Shown one piece after another: positions 18,310-29,219 of a stretch of 53,888 nucleotides of DNA. This stretch comes from JBDHTS01 sp044220535 (lineage in GTDB: Bacteria; Pseudomonadota; Alphaproteobacteria; Micavibrionales; Micavibrionaceae). The position numbers and the translations under genes are program-made. The stretch lies in contig JBGAQU010000007.1 of NCBI GenBank assembly GCA_044220535.1, forward strand, positions 1 through 53,888, given 5' to 3'. Within the stretch, counting starts at the first letter, position 1, and each line of letters opens with the position of its first letter. The notes beneath the pieces are model-generated. The model ran no database searches. It saw only the letters and a program-made list of their open reading frames with translations, and was not told the origin of the DNA.

Positions 18310-18405
18310 AGAAAAGATATGTGTTATTTGCAGATCTTATATCCGAATACTGCATATCATTGGAAATTGGTGCGATGCAAGAAAAATTTTAGGGTTCTAA
18401 CTAAG

Positions 18406-18492
18406 CTGTCACCCGCAGCGTAGCGGAGGGATCTTGACTATAGCGGTCAGGCCGACCATTGAAGATCCCTCCGCTACGCTGCGGGATGACAG
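18406..18492. repeat. Palindromic dispersed element, copy 1
   Basis: This 87-bp unit has long inverted arms (CCCGCAGCGTAGCGGAGGGA ... and its complement, then GATGACAG) around a 27-base loop starting TGACTATAGCGG. A second copy at 20318 has the same arms and loop orientation. The left end of this copy lacks one T (CTGTCACCCGC against CTGTCATCCCGC), breaking the otherwise perfect palindrome. It lies between amtB and the iron permease-like gene. It resembles REP/BIME-type intergenic palindromes. Confidence 0.9.
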
Positions 18493-18516
18493 CTTTTTAC
18501 CGTGAGGTGACAGAGG

Positions 18517-18978
18517 TTATTTCTTTGCGCCCTTTATATCCAGATCTTCATCCAGGATCACTTCGGGGATATCCGTATCGGACTTGCCCGCACGCAGGCG
18601 CTTCCGGGCTTCATGGGCGATTTCTTCGTATTTGTCGCGGATCTTGTCGAGTTCCGCTTCGCTGAGTTCTTCAAGATCCAGTAATACGGTGTGCGCACCC
18701 TCTGTAGCCCGAATTAATTCATCGAGTTTCAATTGAACTGCCTTGGAATCCCGGTTCTGAGTGTTCTGGATCAGGAAGACCATCAGGAAAGTGATGATCG
18801 TCGTACTGGTGTTCACCGCAAGCTGCCACGTATCCGAAAACCCGAATAAAGGGCCGGACAGGCCCCACACGACAATGGCCCCGGCGGCAATCACGAATGT
18901 GGCCGGATGACCCGCCAGACAGGCTGTTTTCTCCGCAAAACGGAGGAACAGGCTTTTATCGTTCTTTGAATAGCTCAT
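18517..18978 (-). CDS. Low-affinity iron permease-like membrane protein
   Basis: The 153-residue protein has two hydrophobic helices (about 26-44, 52-72). The stretch FLMVFLIQNTQNRDSKAVQLKLDELI is characteristic of the low-affinity iron permease (FET4-like) family found in bacteria and fungi. A charged Glu/Lys-rich C-terminal half follows. In bacteria the transport role is assigned by homology only. It is divergent from the EntS-like exporter at 19061. The pair is bracketed by the two copies of the 88-bp palindromic element. Confidence 0.82.
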   Translation of the reverse strand: MSYSKNDKSLFLRFAEKTACLAGHPATFVIAAGAIVVWGLSGPLFGFSDTWQLAVNTSTTIITFLMVFLIQNTQNRDSKAVQLKLDELIRATEGAHTVLLDLEELSEAELDKIRDKYEEIAHEARKRLRAGKSDTDIPEVILDEDLDIKGAKK

Positions 18979-19060
18979 GGCCGCCTTTCAGATTTTTCTT
19001 AACCGGTTACCAACAAACACTGTACGGTATCAGTTCAGAGTCCAACGGGTATTTCTTTCC

Positions 19061-20308
19061 ATGAGCGCTTTATCAACCGCCGTCCTCCGCCTGCCTGATT
19101 TCCGCTGCCTGCTGTTCGCGCGGATGTTCGGAATGATGGCGCTGCAATGCCAGGCAGTGATTGTCGGGTGGCAGGTTTATTCGATCACCAAGGACCCGTT
19201 CATGTTGGGCCTGACCGGCCTGGCCGAAGCCATTCCCGCCATCGCCTGTGCCTTGTTCGCCGGGCATATCGTGGATATCAGCAGCCCGCGTAAGATTTAT
19301 GTCGCCTGCATGGGCGCGCTTCTGGTCAACACACTGATGCTTCTGGTGATGGCGGGCGGGTATGCGGGGATGCATGAAGCGAATATCCTGCCCTGGCTGT
19401 TCGCCGGAATATTTTTCTCCGGCCTGGCACGCAGCTTTATTATGCCTGCCTCCTTCTCCCTCCTGCCGCGCGTGGTGGCGCGGTCGGATATATCTTCCGC
19501 CTCGGCATGGTTAAACAGCGGTTTTCAGGTGGCGGCAATCGGCGGCCCGGCGGTTGCCGGGATTCTGTATGGCATGGGTGGCCCGCATGTTGCATGGTTG
19601 CTGCCTGCTGGATTGATGACGATTGGATTCCTGTCGATCAGAGCAATCCGGGTTGAGCATGTGCCGACCACGGAAAAACGCGAACCCACTATTAAAAGCA
19701 TTCGCGCGGGATGGACGTTTATTCTGAAGAACCCGATTATTCTGTCGGTTATGCTGCTGGATATGTTCGCCGTGCTGTTTGGCGGCGCGGTCGCCATGCT
19801 GCCTGCCTATGCCGACCAGATCCTGCATGTGGGGGCACAAGGTCTTGGCGCCTTACGCGCGTCCCCTGCCCTTGGCGCGGTCATCATGGCGCTGTTCCTG
19901 GCCTTACGGCCTTTGCAGAAAATCCGTACCACCACAATGCTGTGCGCTGTGGCAGGGTTTGGCGTGTGCATGATCGGGTTTGGGCTCAGCACTGTATTCT
20001 GGCTGTCGCTTTTATTCCTAGCCATCAGCGGCGCGCTGGATTGCGTCAGCGTTGTCATCCGCGCAACCATTGTTCAATTGCTGACGCCCGCGAATATGAC
20101 GGGTCGCGTTTCCTCCGTCAAAAGCATGTTTATTATTTCGTCGAACGAGATCGGCGCATTTGAATCCGGTGTCGCCGCGAAGGCGCTCGGCCTTGTGCCT
20201 TCGGTGGTTATCGGTGGATTTGCGACGCTCGCTGTAGTGGGTGGAACTTGGTTCTTCTCAAAACAAATGCGGAATACGGTGATTGAAACGGGCGAAAAGA
20301 CTGCCTGA
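19061..20308 (+). CDS. MFS exporter, EntS-like (MFS_3 family)
   Basis: This 415-residue, 12-helix transporter starts at the ATG at 19061 (MSALSTAVLRLPDFRCLLFAR), a typical N-terminus for the enterobactin-exporter-like family in which LR-x-x-x-FR precedes helix 1. QCQAVIVGWQVYSITKDPF and GLARSFIMPASFSLLP are also family-like. An in-frame ATG at 18977 would add 28 residues and overlap the divergent gene's start, so I reject it. Substrate is unknown; the neighbouring iron permease-like gene makes a siderophore-related cargo thinkable but unproven. A palindromic element follows 9 bases after the stop. Confidence 0.82.
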   Translation: MSALSTAVLRLPDFRCLLFARMFGMMALQCQAVIVGWQVYSITKDPFMLGLTGLAEAIPAIACALFAGHIVDISSPRKIYVACMGALLVNTLMLLVMAGGYAGMHEANILPWLFAGIFFSGLARSFIMPASFSLLPRVVARSDISSASAWLNSGFQVAAIGGPAVAGILYGMGGPHVAWLLPAGLMTIGFLSIRAIRVEHVPTTEKREPTIKSIRAGWTFILKNPIILSVMLLDMFAVLFGGAVAMLPAYADQILHVGAQGLGALRASPALGAVIMALFLALRPLQKIRTTTMLCAVAGFGVCMIGFGLSTVFWLSLLFLAISGALDCVSVVIRATIVQLLTPANMTGRVSSVKSMFIISSNEIGAFESGVAAKALGLVPSVVIGGFATLAVVGGTWFFSKQMRNTVIETGEKTA

Positions 20309-20317
20309 CATTTCTTA

Positions 20318-20405
20318 CTGTCATCCCGCAGCGTAGCGGAGGGATCTTGACTATAGCGGCCAACCCGACCATTGAAGATCCCTCCGCTACGCTGCGGGAT
20401 GACAG
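20318..20405. repeat. Palindromic dispersed element, copy 2
   Basis: This 88-bp copy has perfectly complementary outer arms of about 31 bases (CTGTCATCCCGCAGCG ... CGCTGCGGGATGACAG) and a 26-base loop in the same orientation as copy 1. The two loops differ at three positions. It lies 9 bases after the MFS stop and could also act as a bidirectional transcription stop, though no T-run follows. Confidence 0.92.
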
Positions 20406-20418
20406 ATAATGGATACAG

Positions 20419-20449
20419 AAAAAGCCTCCCCGATACCAAGGAAGGCTTC
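20419..20449 (-). terminator. Rho-independent terminator of the glycine-zipper stress-protein gene
   Basis: Read on the minus strand, GAAGCCTTCC ... GGGGAGGCTT followed by TTT forms a 9-bp stem with one G-U pair and then a short U-tract, 22 bases after the stop of the gene at 20471-20965. The wobble pair works only on this strand. Confidence 0.7.
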
Positions 20450-20470
20450 TCTGTTCCGTTCAGGGAAAGT

Positions 20471-20965
20471 TTAAGCGGCAATGTTCTGCGCATCGACGCG
20501 ATGCAGAATGTCTTTCACCATTTTCTTTTGATCGTGATCCGTGGTCTTAACGGCCAACAGGATCGCGCCTTTTTTCACTTCACCTTCATACAGCTTGGCT
20601 TCGTGTTCAGGAATGCCGGCGCCGATCAGGCCGCCGACAAGACCGCCAGCGGCTGCGCCCGCGCCGAAACCGGCCAGGCCGGATATTACGCTGCCCGCAA
20701 CAACAAGGTTCAGACCTGGGATGGCGACCACCCCAGCAGCAAGCACGCCGCCTAAAATCGCGCCTACAATACCGCCAGCCGTGGCACCGGCAGCGGCGCC
20801 TTCATCCATTTTATTGCCTTCGTCGATGTTAAAGCTGCGGCCACGGGTTTCATCCGTGACGACCAGGCTGATCTGTTCTTCGGTGACCCCGATCGATTCC
20901 AGCTCTGCCAGAGCGTTCTCCGCTGCGAGTCTCGTTTTGAAAGTGGCTGTAATTGTGCTGGACAT
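20471..20965 (-). CDS. Glycine-zipper stress-type membrane protein (general stress protein 17M-like)
   Basis: The 164-residue protein begins with an alpha/beta segment (TATFKTRLAAENALAELESIG) like the YflT/general stress protein 17M domain. A long Gly/Ala-rich stretch follows (about 57-118) with GxxxG repeats able to form two membrane hairpin helices, then a second short alpha/beta segment (AILLAVKTTDHDQKKMVKDI). The layout is common in alphaproteobacterial stress proteins of unknown function. AGGAG lies 7 bases before the ATG. It has its own terminator and is divergent from the aminopeptidase gene. Confidence 0.75.
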   Translation of the reverse strand: MSSTITATFKTRLAAENALAELESIGVTEEQISLVVTDETRGRSFNIDEGNKMDEGAAAGATAGGIVGAILGGVLAAGVVAIPGLNLVVAGSVISGLAGFGAGAAAGGLVGGLIGAGIPEHEAKLYEGEVKKGAILLAVKTTDHDQKKMVKDILHRVDAQNIAA

Positions 20966-21029
20966 GTTTAACTCCTGTATAAGATTATATAGATTACTAA
21001 CCTCTTACCAAGCCAACCGGTTCCGTTCA

Positions 21030-22445
21030 ATGATTGAAAAGCTTTTAACTCCTCCTTCCCCTTTTGCGAACACAGCCGAGAAAAATGCTGTTCCTGTCGT
21101 GCTTTTGGACAGTAAGACTTTGAAAGAGCAGAAAACTGGCGCGATGGAAACCGCGCGTATAAAAGACACAGGCTTCGCGGCGCGCCCCGGAACGATTCTT
21201 CCGATTTACGATAACAAGGGCCAGATTGTAAAAATCATTGCAGGCCTTGCATCGCCAATCGGTATCTATGATCTTGCAGGCATAGCGGATGCCATAACCA
21301 AAAACACATCCTCCATCAGCCTTAAATCCCGCGTTTTTACACTCGAAACAAAACTGAAAGGCGCTGCATTGGAAACCGCCTGCCTCGGCTGGGCGCTGGC
21401 AGCGCATCGTTATGATTTTTACAAGAAGGACTCCGCAACCCCTGCCCGGCTGGTCTGGCCCAAGGGAGTTAACAAGGCCCGCGTGCTGGCAATGTTCGAA
21501 GGGATTGCGATCATTCGCAACCTCGTCAACACGCCCGCCAACAATATGGGGCCGAATGAACTGGAAGAAGCGGCGCAGTTACTGGCCAAACGCTTTGACG
21601 CCAAGATGACGACCGTCAAAGGCAAGCCGCTGGAAAAAGGATTTCCATTGATCCACGCGGTCGGCATATCAAGCCCGCGCGCGCCGCGGCTGATCGATCT
21701 GCGATGGGGCAACGCGAAACACCCGAAACTGACTTTGGTCGGCAAGGGTGTGTGCTTCGACACGGGTGGCCTGAATTTGAAACCGGGTCAGTTCATGCTG
21801 CAGATGAAAAAGGATATGGGTGGATCAGCGCATGCCCTGGGCATTGCGCTCGCCATCATGGCGCTGAAACTGCCCGTGCGGTTGCGCGTGTTGATCCCGG
21901 CAGTGGAGAACAGCGTGTCTGGCACATCGTTCCGCCCGCGCGACGTTTATAACAGCCGCAAAGGCCTGACCGTGGAAACCAGCGACACGGATGCCGAAGG
22001 CCGCCTGGTTCTGGCCGACGCGCTGGCGCTGGCCTGCGAGGAGAAGCCGGATCTGTTGCTCGATTTTTCGACGCTGACCGGATCGGCCCGCGCCGCATTG
22101 GGTTACGACATTCCTGCCGTTTTTTCCAACACCGAAAATCTGGCGCAGGACCTAAGCACCGTGGCGCTGGCGGAACAGGATCCGCTATGGCCGCTGCCAT
22201 TATGGCAGGGATATAAAAAGGAACTGGCCAGCGACATCGCCGACCTGAACAATATCGGCACAAGCCCGGCGGGCGCGATTACAGGCGCGTTGTTCCTGGA
22301 GCATTTCGTCGAACCGTCCACACAGTGGATGCACATAGATATGTATGCCTGGGAACAGACCGGGAAACCCGGGCGGCCACGTGGTGGATCGGATACAGGG
22401 ATGCGGGCGGTGGTGAAGTTTCTGGAAGAACGCTACGCGAAATAG
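21030..22445 (+). CDS. M17 leucyl aminopeptidase family protein
   Basis: Cytoplasmic, two-metal exopeptidase of 471 residues. The C-terminal catalytic domain shows GKGVCFDTGGLNLKPG, KKDMGGSAHALG, and DTDAEGRLVLADAL, which hold the metal and catalytic residues. In most family members the last motif reads NTDAEGRL; here the Asn is Asp. The N-terminal domain is shorter than in PepA and more like the 450-480-residue group common in alphaproteobacteria. The frame stays open upstream to 20541, but that part is antisense to the stress-protein gene; MIEKLLTPP at 21030 is the sensible start. It overlaps the convergent Mur ligase gene by 13 bases. Confidence 0.88.
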   Translation: MIEKLLTPPSPFANTAEKNAVPVVLLDSKTLKEQKTGAMETARIKDTGFAARPGTILPIYDNKGQIVKIIAGLASPIGIYDLAGIADAITKNTSSISLKSRVFTLETKLKGAALETACLGWALAAHRYDFYKKDSATPARLVWPKGVNKARVLAMFEGIAIIRNLVNTPANNMGPNELEEAAQLLAKRFDAKMTTVKGKPLEKGFPLIHAVGISSPRAPRLIDLRWGNAKHPKLTLVGKGVCFDTGGLNLKPGQFMLQMKKDMGGSAHALGIALAIMALKLPVRLRVLIPAVENSVSGTSFRPRDVYNSRKGLTVETSDTDAEGRLVLADALALACEEKPDLLLDFSTLTGSARAALGYDIPAVFSNTENLAQDLSTVALAEQDPLWPLPLWQGYKKELASDIADLNNIGTSPAGAITGALFLEHFVEPSTQWMHIDMYAWEQTGKPGRPRGGSDTGMRAVVKFLEERYAK

Positions 22446-23797
22446 CTTAAAAGTGATCTGGCGAAGTCTGTCAGCGTATCATCCCGTGCGCCCATGATGA
22501 CAATGCGGTCGCCGCTGCGGGCATGGGACAATAAATAGTCTTTTACATCTTCTCGTGTCTGCATGAATTCTGCTTTGCGGCCCAGCAACCTGACATCGCC
22601 GATCAGGTCGGCTGAGGAAATATCCTTGACCGTTGTGCCGCCTGCATAAAATATTTCCGGCATTAACAGGACATCTCCTGCATCCATACCTTCCGCAAAC
22701 GCCTGGGTGATCTCCTTCCGCATCATACGCATGGGCGCGAAGCCATGGGGCTGGAACATGATCAGCAGACGGCCGGAACTTTGGCGCAAAGTTGCGAGGG
22801 AGGCGGCGATTTTATCCGGGTTATGGGCGAAATCATCGATGACGGTGACGCCTGCTTTGGTGCCGACCGTTTCAAGGCGGCGTTGGATGCCTTTAAAACC
22901 CGCCAACGCGGCGCAAGCCTTTTCAAGGTCTATTCCCGCCATCAGCGCGGCACCGATGGAAGCCAACGCGTTGGAAATATTATGACGGCCTGGAACCTGC
23001 AGGACGCAACGTGCCGAACGCCCTTGATGAGTGACGGTAAAGGCGGTTTCATGGGTGGAGAAAGACGGGCCAGAGGCGTTCAGCATGGCGGCCTTGTGAT
23101 CGATGCCGAAACCAAGGCCGTTCGCCACGTGGGATAAAAGCGCCGCCGATTCCGGATCGTCCAGGTTGACGACCGCGCCGATCCGCGCCTTGCCCAGAAA
23201 ATCCGTAAACAGGCCGCGCAGTTCGGCAACGGGTTTATGGTCCAGCGTCACGTTGTTCAACACGGCGATATCCGGTGTGAACAAGGCAATGGAGCCGTCG
23301 CTCTCATCCGTTTCCGCCACGATCCAGCCGCCCTGCCCGACATGGATGTTGTTGTTGAAGTTCAGCATGACGCCGCCATTGACGATCAGCGGGTCAAGGC
23401 CGCAGGCATTGAACACCCATCCAGCCATGCCGGTGACGGTGGTCTTGCCGCTGGTGCCGCCAATGGCAACGCTTTTGCGGGTTTCGAACAGCCACGCCAG
23501 AATCTCGGCGCGCTTCATGACCTTCAGGTCCAAACGCCTTGCGGCCTGAACATCAGGAATTGATTCTTCGATGGCGGTGGAGACGACGAGGATATCGCCC
23601 GGTTTCACACCGCTGCCGTCCTGCGGGCAAAGATGAATGCCCAGAGATTTGAGATGGGCGAATTTTTCGGGGGATTTGCCCTGGTCATACCCGCGATCCG
23701 ACCCCGCAACCGCGTAACCTTGAAGCTGCAGAATGGCGGCAAGCGCGCTCATGCCGCTGCCGCCTATGCCGCAGAAAAAATAGGAGGAGAAGGTCAC
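22433..23797 (-). CDS. Mur ligase family protein, MurC/Mpl-like
   Basis: This is an ATP-dependent ligase of 454 residues with the three Mur domains: an N-terminal UDP-binding fold (FFCGIGGSGMSALA), a central ATPase with P-loop GGTSGKTT and ETDESDGS, and a C-terminal domain starting near GIQRRLE with DDFAHNPDKI. The opening motif and the ERLE-type sequence put it with MurC and Mpl, which join L-Ala or a recycled tripeptide to UDP-MurNAc. MurC and Mpl usually read GTHGKTT at the P-loop; here His is Ser. No other dcw-cluster gene is adjacent, so a recycling role (Mpl-like) or a paralogue with another substrate is possible. It follows the lipoprotein gene with a 4-base overlap. Confidence 0.83.
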   Translation of the reverse strand: MTFSSYFFCGIGGSGMSALAAILQLQGYAVAGSDRGYDQGKSPEKFAHLKSLGIHLCPQDGSGVKPGDILVVSTAIEESIPDVQAARRLDLKVMKRAEILAWLFETRKSVAIGGTSGKTTVTGMAGWVFNACGLDPLIVNGGVMLNFNNNIHVGQGGWIVAETDESDGSIALFTPDIAVLNNVTLDHKPVAELRGLFTDFLGKARIGAVVNLDDPESAALLSHVANGLGFGIDHKAAMLNASGPSFSTHETAFTVTHQGRSARCVLQVPGRHNISNALASIGAALMAGIDLEKACAALAGFKGIQRRLETVGTKAGVTVIDDFAHNPDKIAASLATLRQSSGRLLIMFQPHGFAPMRMMRKEITQAFAEGMDAGDVLLMPEIFYAGGTTVKDISSADLIGDVRLLGRKAEFMQTREDVKDYLLSHARSGDRIVIMGARDDTLTDFARSLLSYFA

Positions 23798-24606
23798 TGC
23801 GACAGCGGTTCCGGCGTGGTGGTGGCGGGTGTGCTGGTGCCTCCGGCGAAGCCCGAATCCGGATCGTCATTGAAGCGCGGCACCGCGTTCTTCATGTAGA
23901 TGTTGCGCTTGCCGAACACACGGGGGTTGGTGGCCTTGGTCAGCGTTTCGGCGGCAATCGAGCCGCCCGTGGATACAGGCTTCTGCGGCAGCGGCACAGG
24001 GACGGATGAACCGGTGTTTTCCTTTGCGGCCGATTTGGCATTCGAACCACCTGAATCGAGCGTATTGAAGTCATTATAAGAGTCAGGCGCGCGCGGCTGC
24101 ATCGGCGTGATGACCGTGTTTTCGTCCCTTTGCAGGGCCGGAATGCCCGGGCGGAATTCCTCCATCCCCTTCATCAGCGGGTTTTCCTGCAGCATGATCT
24201 GGTAATCCGGCAGGGGCATCGGACTCGGCTTCATGCCGGTAAAATCAACCACGATATTGTGTTCGTAGGCGAACAGCGCGCCCGACACCGCATCAATCGA
24301 AAAGCCGGGAATAACGCCGTTCAGCGCGTTCCAGAAAGCCGTGTCTTCATAACCCGCCTTGATTTCCGCCGTCTTGATGCGGTTACCGGGGGCCAGGCAG
24401 GTAATTTTGTAAGGCTGCGTCGTACGTTCCAGCTTGAACGTACGGGGCGGGTTGATGATGTAACGAAAATAACCGTTTTCGACCTGGCACCTGGCGCCTG
24501 TGACGCCCGGGGTTGTCAGTGTCACTTCCTCATGCGCCCCCTCATAAATGGTGGAACAGCCTGCAATCAACAAAGCCATGGCAAGGACGGCAAAACGGCG
24601 GGTCAT
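23794..24606 (-). CDS. Lipoprotein of unknown function, upstream of the Mur ligase
   Basis: The 270-residue protein has a lipoprotein signal (MTRRFAVLAMALLIAGC; lipobox IAGC, Cys at 17). The first 120 residues after it form a compact domain, which includes a two-Cys segment (GARCQVENGYF ... ITCLAPGN) and ends with a glycine-rich hydrophobic stretch (NALNGVIPGFSIDAVSGALFAYE). The second half is Pro/Ser/Thr/Asn-rich and low-complexity, probably an extended tether. The front half looks like short alphaproteobacterial lipoproteins with a PEGA-like carboxypeptidase-regulatory fold; that is a weak impression. It overlaps the Mur ligase start (ATGA), suggesting a cell-envelope task. Confidence 0.75.
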   Translation of the reverse strand: MTRRFAVLAMALLIAGCSTIYEGAHEEVTLTTPGVTGARCQVENGYFRYIINPPRTFKLERTTQPYKITCLAPGNRIKTAEIKAGYEDTAFWNALNGVIPGFSIDAVSGALFAYEHNIVVDFTGMKPSPMPLPDYQIMLQENPLMKGMEEFRPGIPALQRDENTVITPMQPRAPDSYNDFNTLDSGGSNAKSAAKENTGSSVPVPLPQKPVSTGGSIAAETLTKATNPRVFGKRNIYMKNAVPRFNDDPDSGFAGGTSTPATTTPEPLSQ

Positions 24607-24700
24607 GAAAGGAAATCCGGAAAGGAAGAAAACGGGACTTTTCAGTAATTAAGTTTACAGGCTTATGGCAGGACTGTCTATCCACCTCGTCAAACCATTC

Positions 24701-24726
24701 GTCATCCCCGCCTGCGCGGGGATGAC
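24701..24726. repeat. Short GC-rich palindrome, GTCATCCCCGC family (copy a)
   Basis: This is a 26-base palindrome: GTCATCCCCGC, a 4-base loop CTGC, then the complementary arm. It lies 13 bases beyond the clpB stop, where it may also end transcription. Other members are at 29131, 45391, 46596, 47629 and 52855. Confidence 0.85.
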
Positions 24727-24738
24727 GGTAATATGATT

Positions 24739-27366
<2,628 letters not shown>

Positions 27367-27445
27367 ATGTGTCAGCCTTTTGAGATGTTTTATTAAAGTA
27401 AAAGATCACTTAATTGCCGCCGCCGTTTATAAAAACCGCTTCTAA

Positions 27446-27475
27446 ACTATATTTTCCGGCAAAATCCCTTTTCAA
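27446..27475 (-). promoter_or_regulatory. Candidate clpB promoter
   Basis: On the minus strand, TTGAAA (27475-27470) and TATAGT (27451-27446) are separated by 18 bases, about 80 bases before the clpB ATG. The -35 box lies in the context GCTTGAAAA, which matches the CTTGAA element of heat-shock sigma factor promoters, but the -10 region is not a clean heat-shock match. Housekeeping or sigma-32 control are both possible. Confidence 0.5.
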
Positions 27476-27489
27476 GCCATTAAGAATAA

Positions 27490-27517
27490 GAAAAAGGCGG
27501 TCGAAAACCGCCTTTTA
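27490..27517 (-). terminator. Terminator after the DUF4167 gene
   Basis: The minus strand reads AAAAGGCGGT, loop TTTCG, ACCGCCTTTTT: a 10-bp stem running into a U-tract, 26 bases after the DUF4167 stop. It separates DUF4167 from clpB and implies that clpB is transcribed from its own promoter. Confidence 0.85.
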
Positions 27518-27542
27518 CGAAATACGTACAGGGCGTATTCTA

Positions 27543-28034
27543 TTAAACGTCGGCCATTTCCGAACGGGCATGTTCCGGCTGCGCGGGAGCAATGCTGGCC
27601 TGAACATCCGATGGCAGAACAGGCTGTGCCTGGTTGCCAATATCCGGACGGGGCTCGTTATGACGTACGTTTTTAGGCTCAAACCGGCCAGGAACAAAGC
27701 CGTCATCACTATTGTCTTCGTAAGCCTGATAGCCGCCGCTTTGTTCGATCCAGCTATTGATAACCCGTTGATAATGTTCGGCATGCTGAAGATAGCTTTC
27801 AGCCTGGATCAAGTCGCCGCTGGCGGCTGCATCTTTGGCCAAGGTCGCATATTTTTCCTGAATTTGGTGCGCGGTGCCGCGAATACGTACATCCGGCCCA
27901 TTGCTGTCGAATACCTGGTTGCGGTTATTGCCACCACCATGACGGCGCTGACCGCCCCCATTGTTGCCATTATTTCCACCACCGCCGCCTCCGCCGCGAT
28001 TCCTTAAACGTCTGCCCGCCGGTCCGTGTCTCAT
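27543..28034 (-). CDS. DUF4167 domain protein, glycine-rich N-terminus
   Basis: The 163-residue protein begins MRHGPAGRRLRNRGGGGGGG, a run of Gly, Asn and Arg typical of the alphaproteobacterial DUF4167 family. The domain (about 40-110) contains SNGPDVRIRGTAHQIQEKYATLAKDA and HAEHYQRVIN, a helical hairpin. The rest is polar and disordered. The Arg/Gly-rich start suggests RNA binding; this is inference. AGGAG sits 5 bases before the ATG. In alphaproteobacteria the gene commonly lies between prmC and clpB, as here. Confidence 0.87.
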   Translation of the reverse strand: MRHGPAGRRLRNRGGGGGGGNNGNNGGGQRRHGGGNNRNQVFDSNGPDVRIRGTAHQIQEKYATLAKDAAASGDLIQAESYLQHAEHYQRVINSWIEQSGGYQAYEDNSDDGFVPGRFEPKNVRHNEPRPDIGNQAQPVLPSDVQASIAPAQPEHARSEMADV

Positions 28035-28237
28035 AGGTGCTCCTGTACTTACGGATCAAGTCTTTAATTGTACGTATGATTCTATCTGATTCACATACGC
28101 TTGGCCATACTTCAGACTTCTGAAAAGGGCCTTTTTATGACCGTCCCCAGTTCTGCATCAAAGGCTATGCCTGTGCGAATAAGGGGACTGTATCTGCAAC
28201 CGCTTTAACCAATCAAGCGAGCGCAACAATAAAAAAG

Positions 28238-29080
28238 TCATTTATCCCCACAGGCGATCTCCGCAACACGTGGCAGACCGCCAGGATCGGGATGGATGGC
28301 GCATAAGCGGAATCCATGTTTTTCCGCGAGTCGCGCTATGCCTTCAGCCTGATCGTATCCGATTTCAAGCAACGCCCGGCCATCGTCAGTCAGATGGTAT
28401 CGGAGGCGGGAAAAGACAATTTTATACGAATCAAAACCGTCGATTCCCCCGTCCAGAGCCAGAATCGGATCAAAATCCCGAACTTCGGCCCCGAGCGTCT
28501 TTATGACATCCGTGGCTATATATGGCGGATTTGATACGATCAGGTCAAACTTTTCTTCGGGTTTTATAGGGTCGAACCAGCTGCCCTGCCGGAAAGCCAG
28601 GCGATTCCCCACCCCGTGGCGTTCTGCATTGCCCCGCGCCACCTGCAAAGCCTTTTCTGAAACATCTACCGCCACGCCGGACGCATCCGGGCATCCATAT
28701 AAGAGTGTGATGGCAATGCAGCCCGTCCCCGTCCCCAGATCCAGAATCCGGCGAGGATTTTTCTGAAGCGCGATATTAACCAAAACCTCAGTATCGTTCC
28801 GGGGATCAAGGACATCCGGCGTCACAGTAAAGGTCAGACCGTGAAAATCCGTTTCCCCAAAAATCCGACCCAACGGCTCATTGTTCAGACGGCGTTCGAG
28901 CCAGGCTTCGGCTTTTTGAATCGTTTCACGTGAAAGAGATTTATCTGGATTTGCGATTAATTCGGCAGCATCAACCCCGGCGGCATGACTTACAATCCAG
29001 CGCGCTTCCTGTTCAGGATGCTCAATGCCGGATTCGGTCAAAGCGGTTTTGAGGGTTTTGTAGAGGGATTGTAGAGTCAT
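28238..29080 (-). CDS. prmC: Peptide chain release factor N5-glutamine methyltransferase PrmC (HemK)
   Basis: PrmC methylates the glutamine of the GGQ motif in release factors RF1 and RF2. The 280-residue protein has an N-terminal helical domain and a SAM-dependent methyltransferase domain with ILDLGTGTGCIAITLL and the substrate motif NPPY (FDLIVSNPPYIA). Length is normal. In related genomes it directly follows prfA in the same direction; here prfA, its substrate, lies next to it but on the opposite strand. Confidence 0.95.
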   Translation of the reverse strand: MTLQSLYKTLKTALTESGIEHPEQEARWIVSHAAGVDAAELIANPDKSLSRETIQKAEAWLERRLNNEPLGRIFGETDFHGLTFTVTPDVLDPRNDTEVLVNIALQKNPRRILDLGTGTGCIAITLLYGCPDASGVAVDVSEKALQVARGNAERHGVGNRLAFRQGSWFDPIKPEEKFDLIVSNPPYIATDVIKTLGAEVRDFDPILALDGGIDGFDSYKIVFSRLRYHLTDDGRALLEIGYDQAEGIARLAEKHGFRLCAIHPDPGGLPRVAEIACGDK

Positions 29081-29130
29081 GCTGCCTTAAATTATGAAAA
29101 CGATATGGCTTTTGCAAGACATTTTAAACA

Positions 29131-29158
29131 CGTCATCCCCGCGAAGGCGGGGATGACG
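29131..29158. repeat. Short GC-rich palindrome, GTCATCCCCGC family (copy b)
   Basis: The 28-base hairpin has arms CGTCATCCCCGC and its complement around a GAAG loop. It is identical over its full length to the copy at 46596. It sits in the 139-base gap between the divergent prmC and prfA genes. Confidence 0.88.
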
Positions 29159-29219
29159 TAATATATAGCGCAGAAGAGAAACACTTGCCTTTCCCGACCC
29201 ATTCCTCCAAAAACGCTGC

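Noticed and set aside
20541..21029. 163-codon N-terminal extension of the aminopeptidase frame
   Set aside because: Antisense to the glycine-zipper gene, low-complexity Ala/Pro content, and M17 proteins start near 21030.
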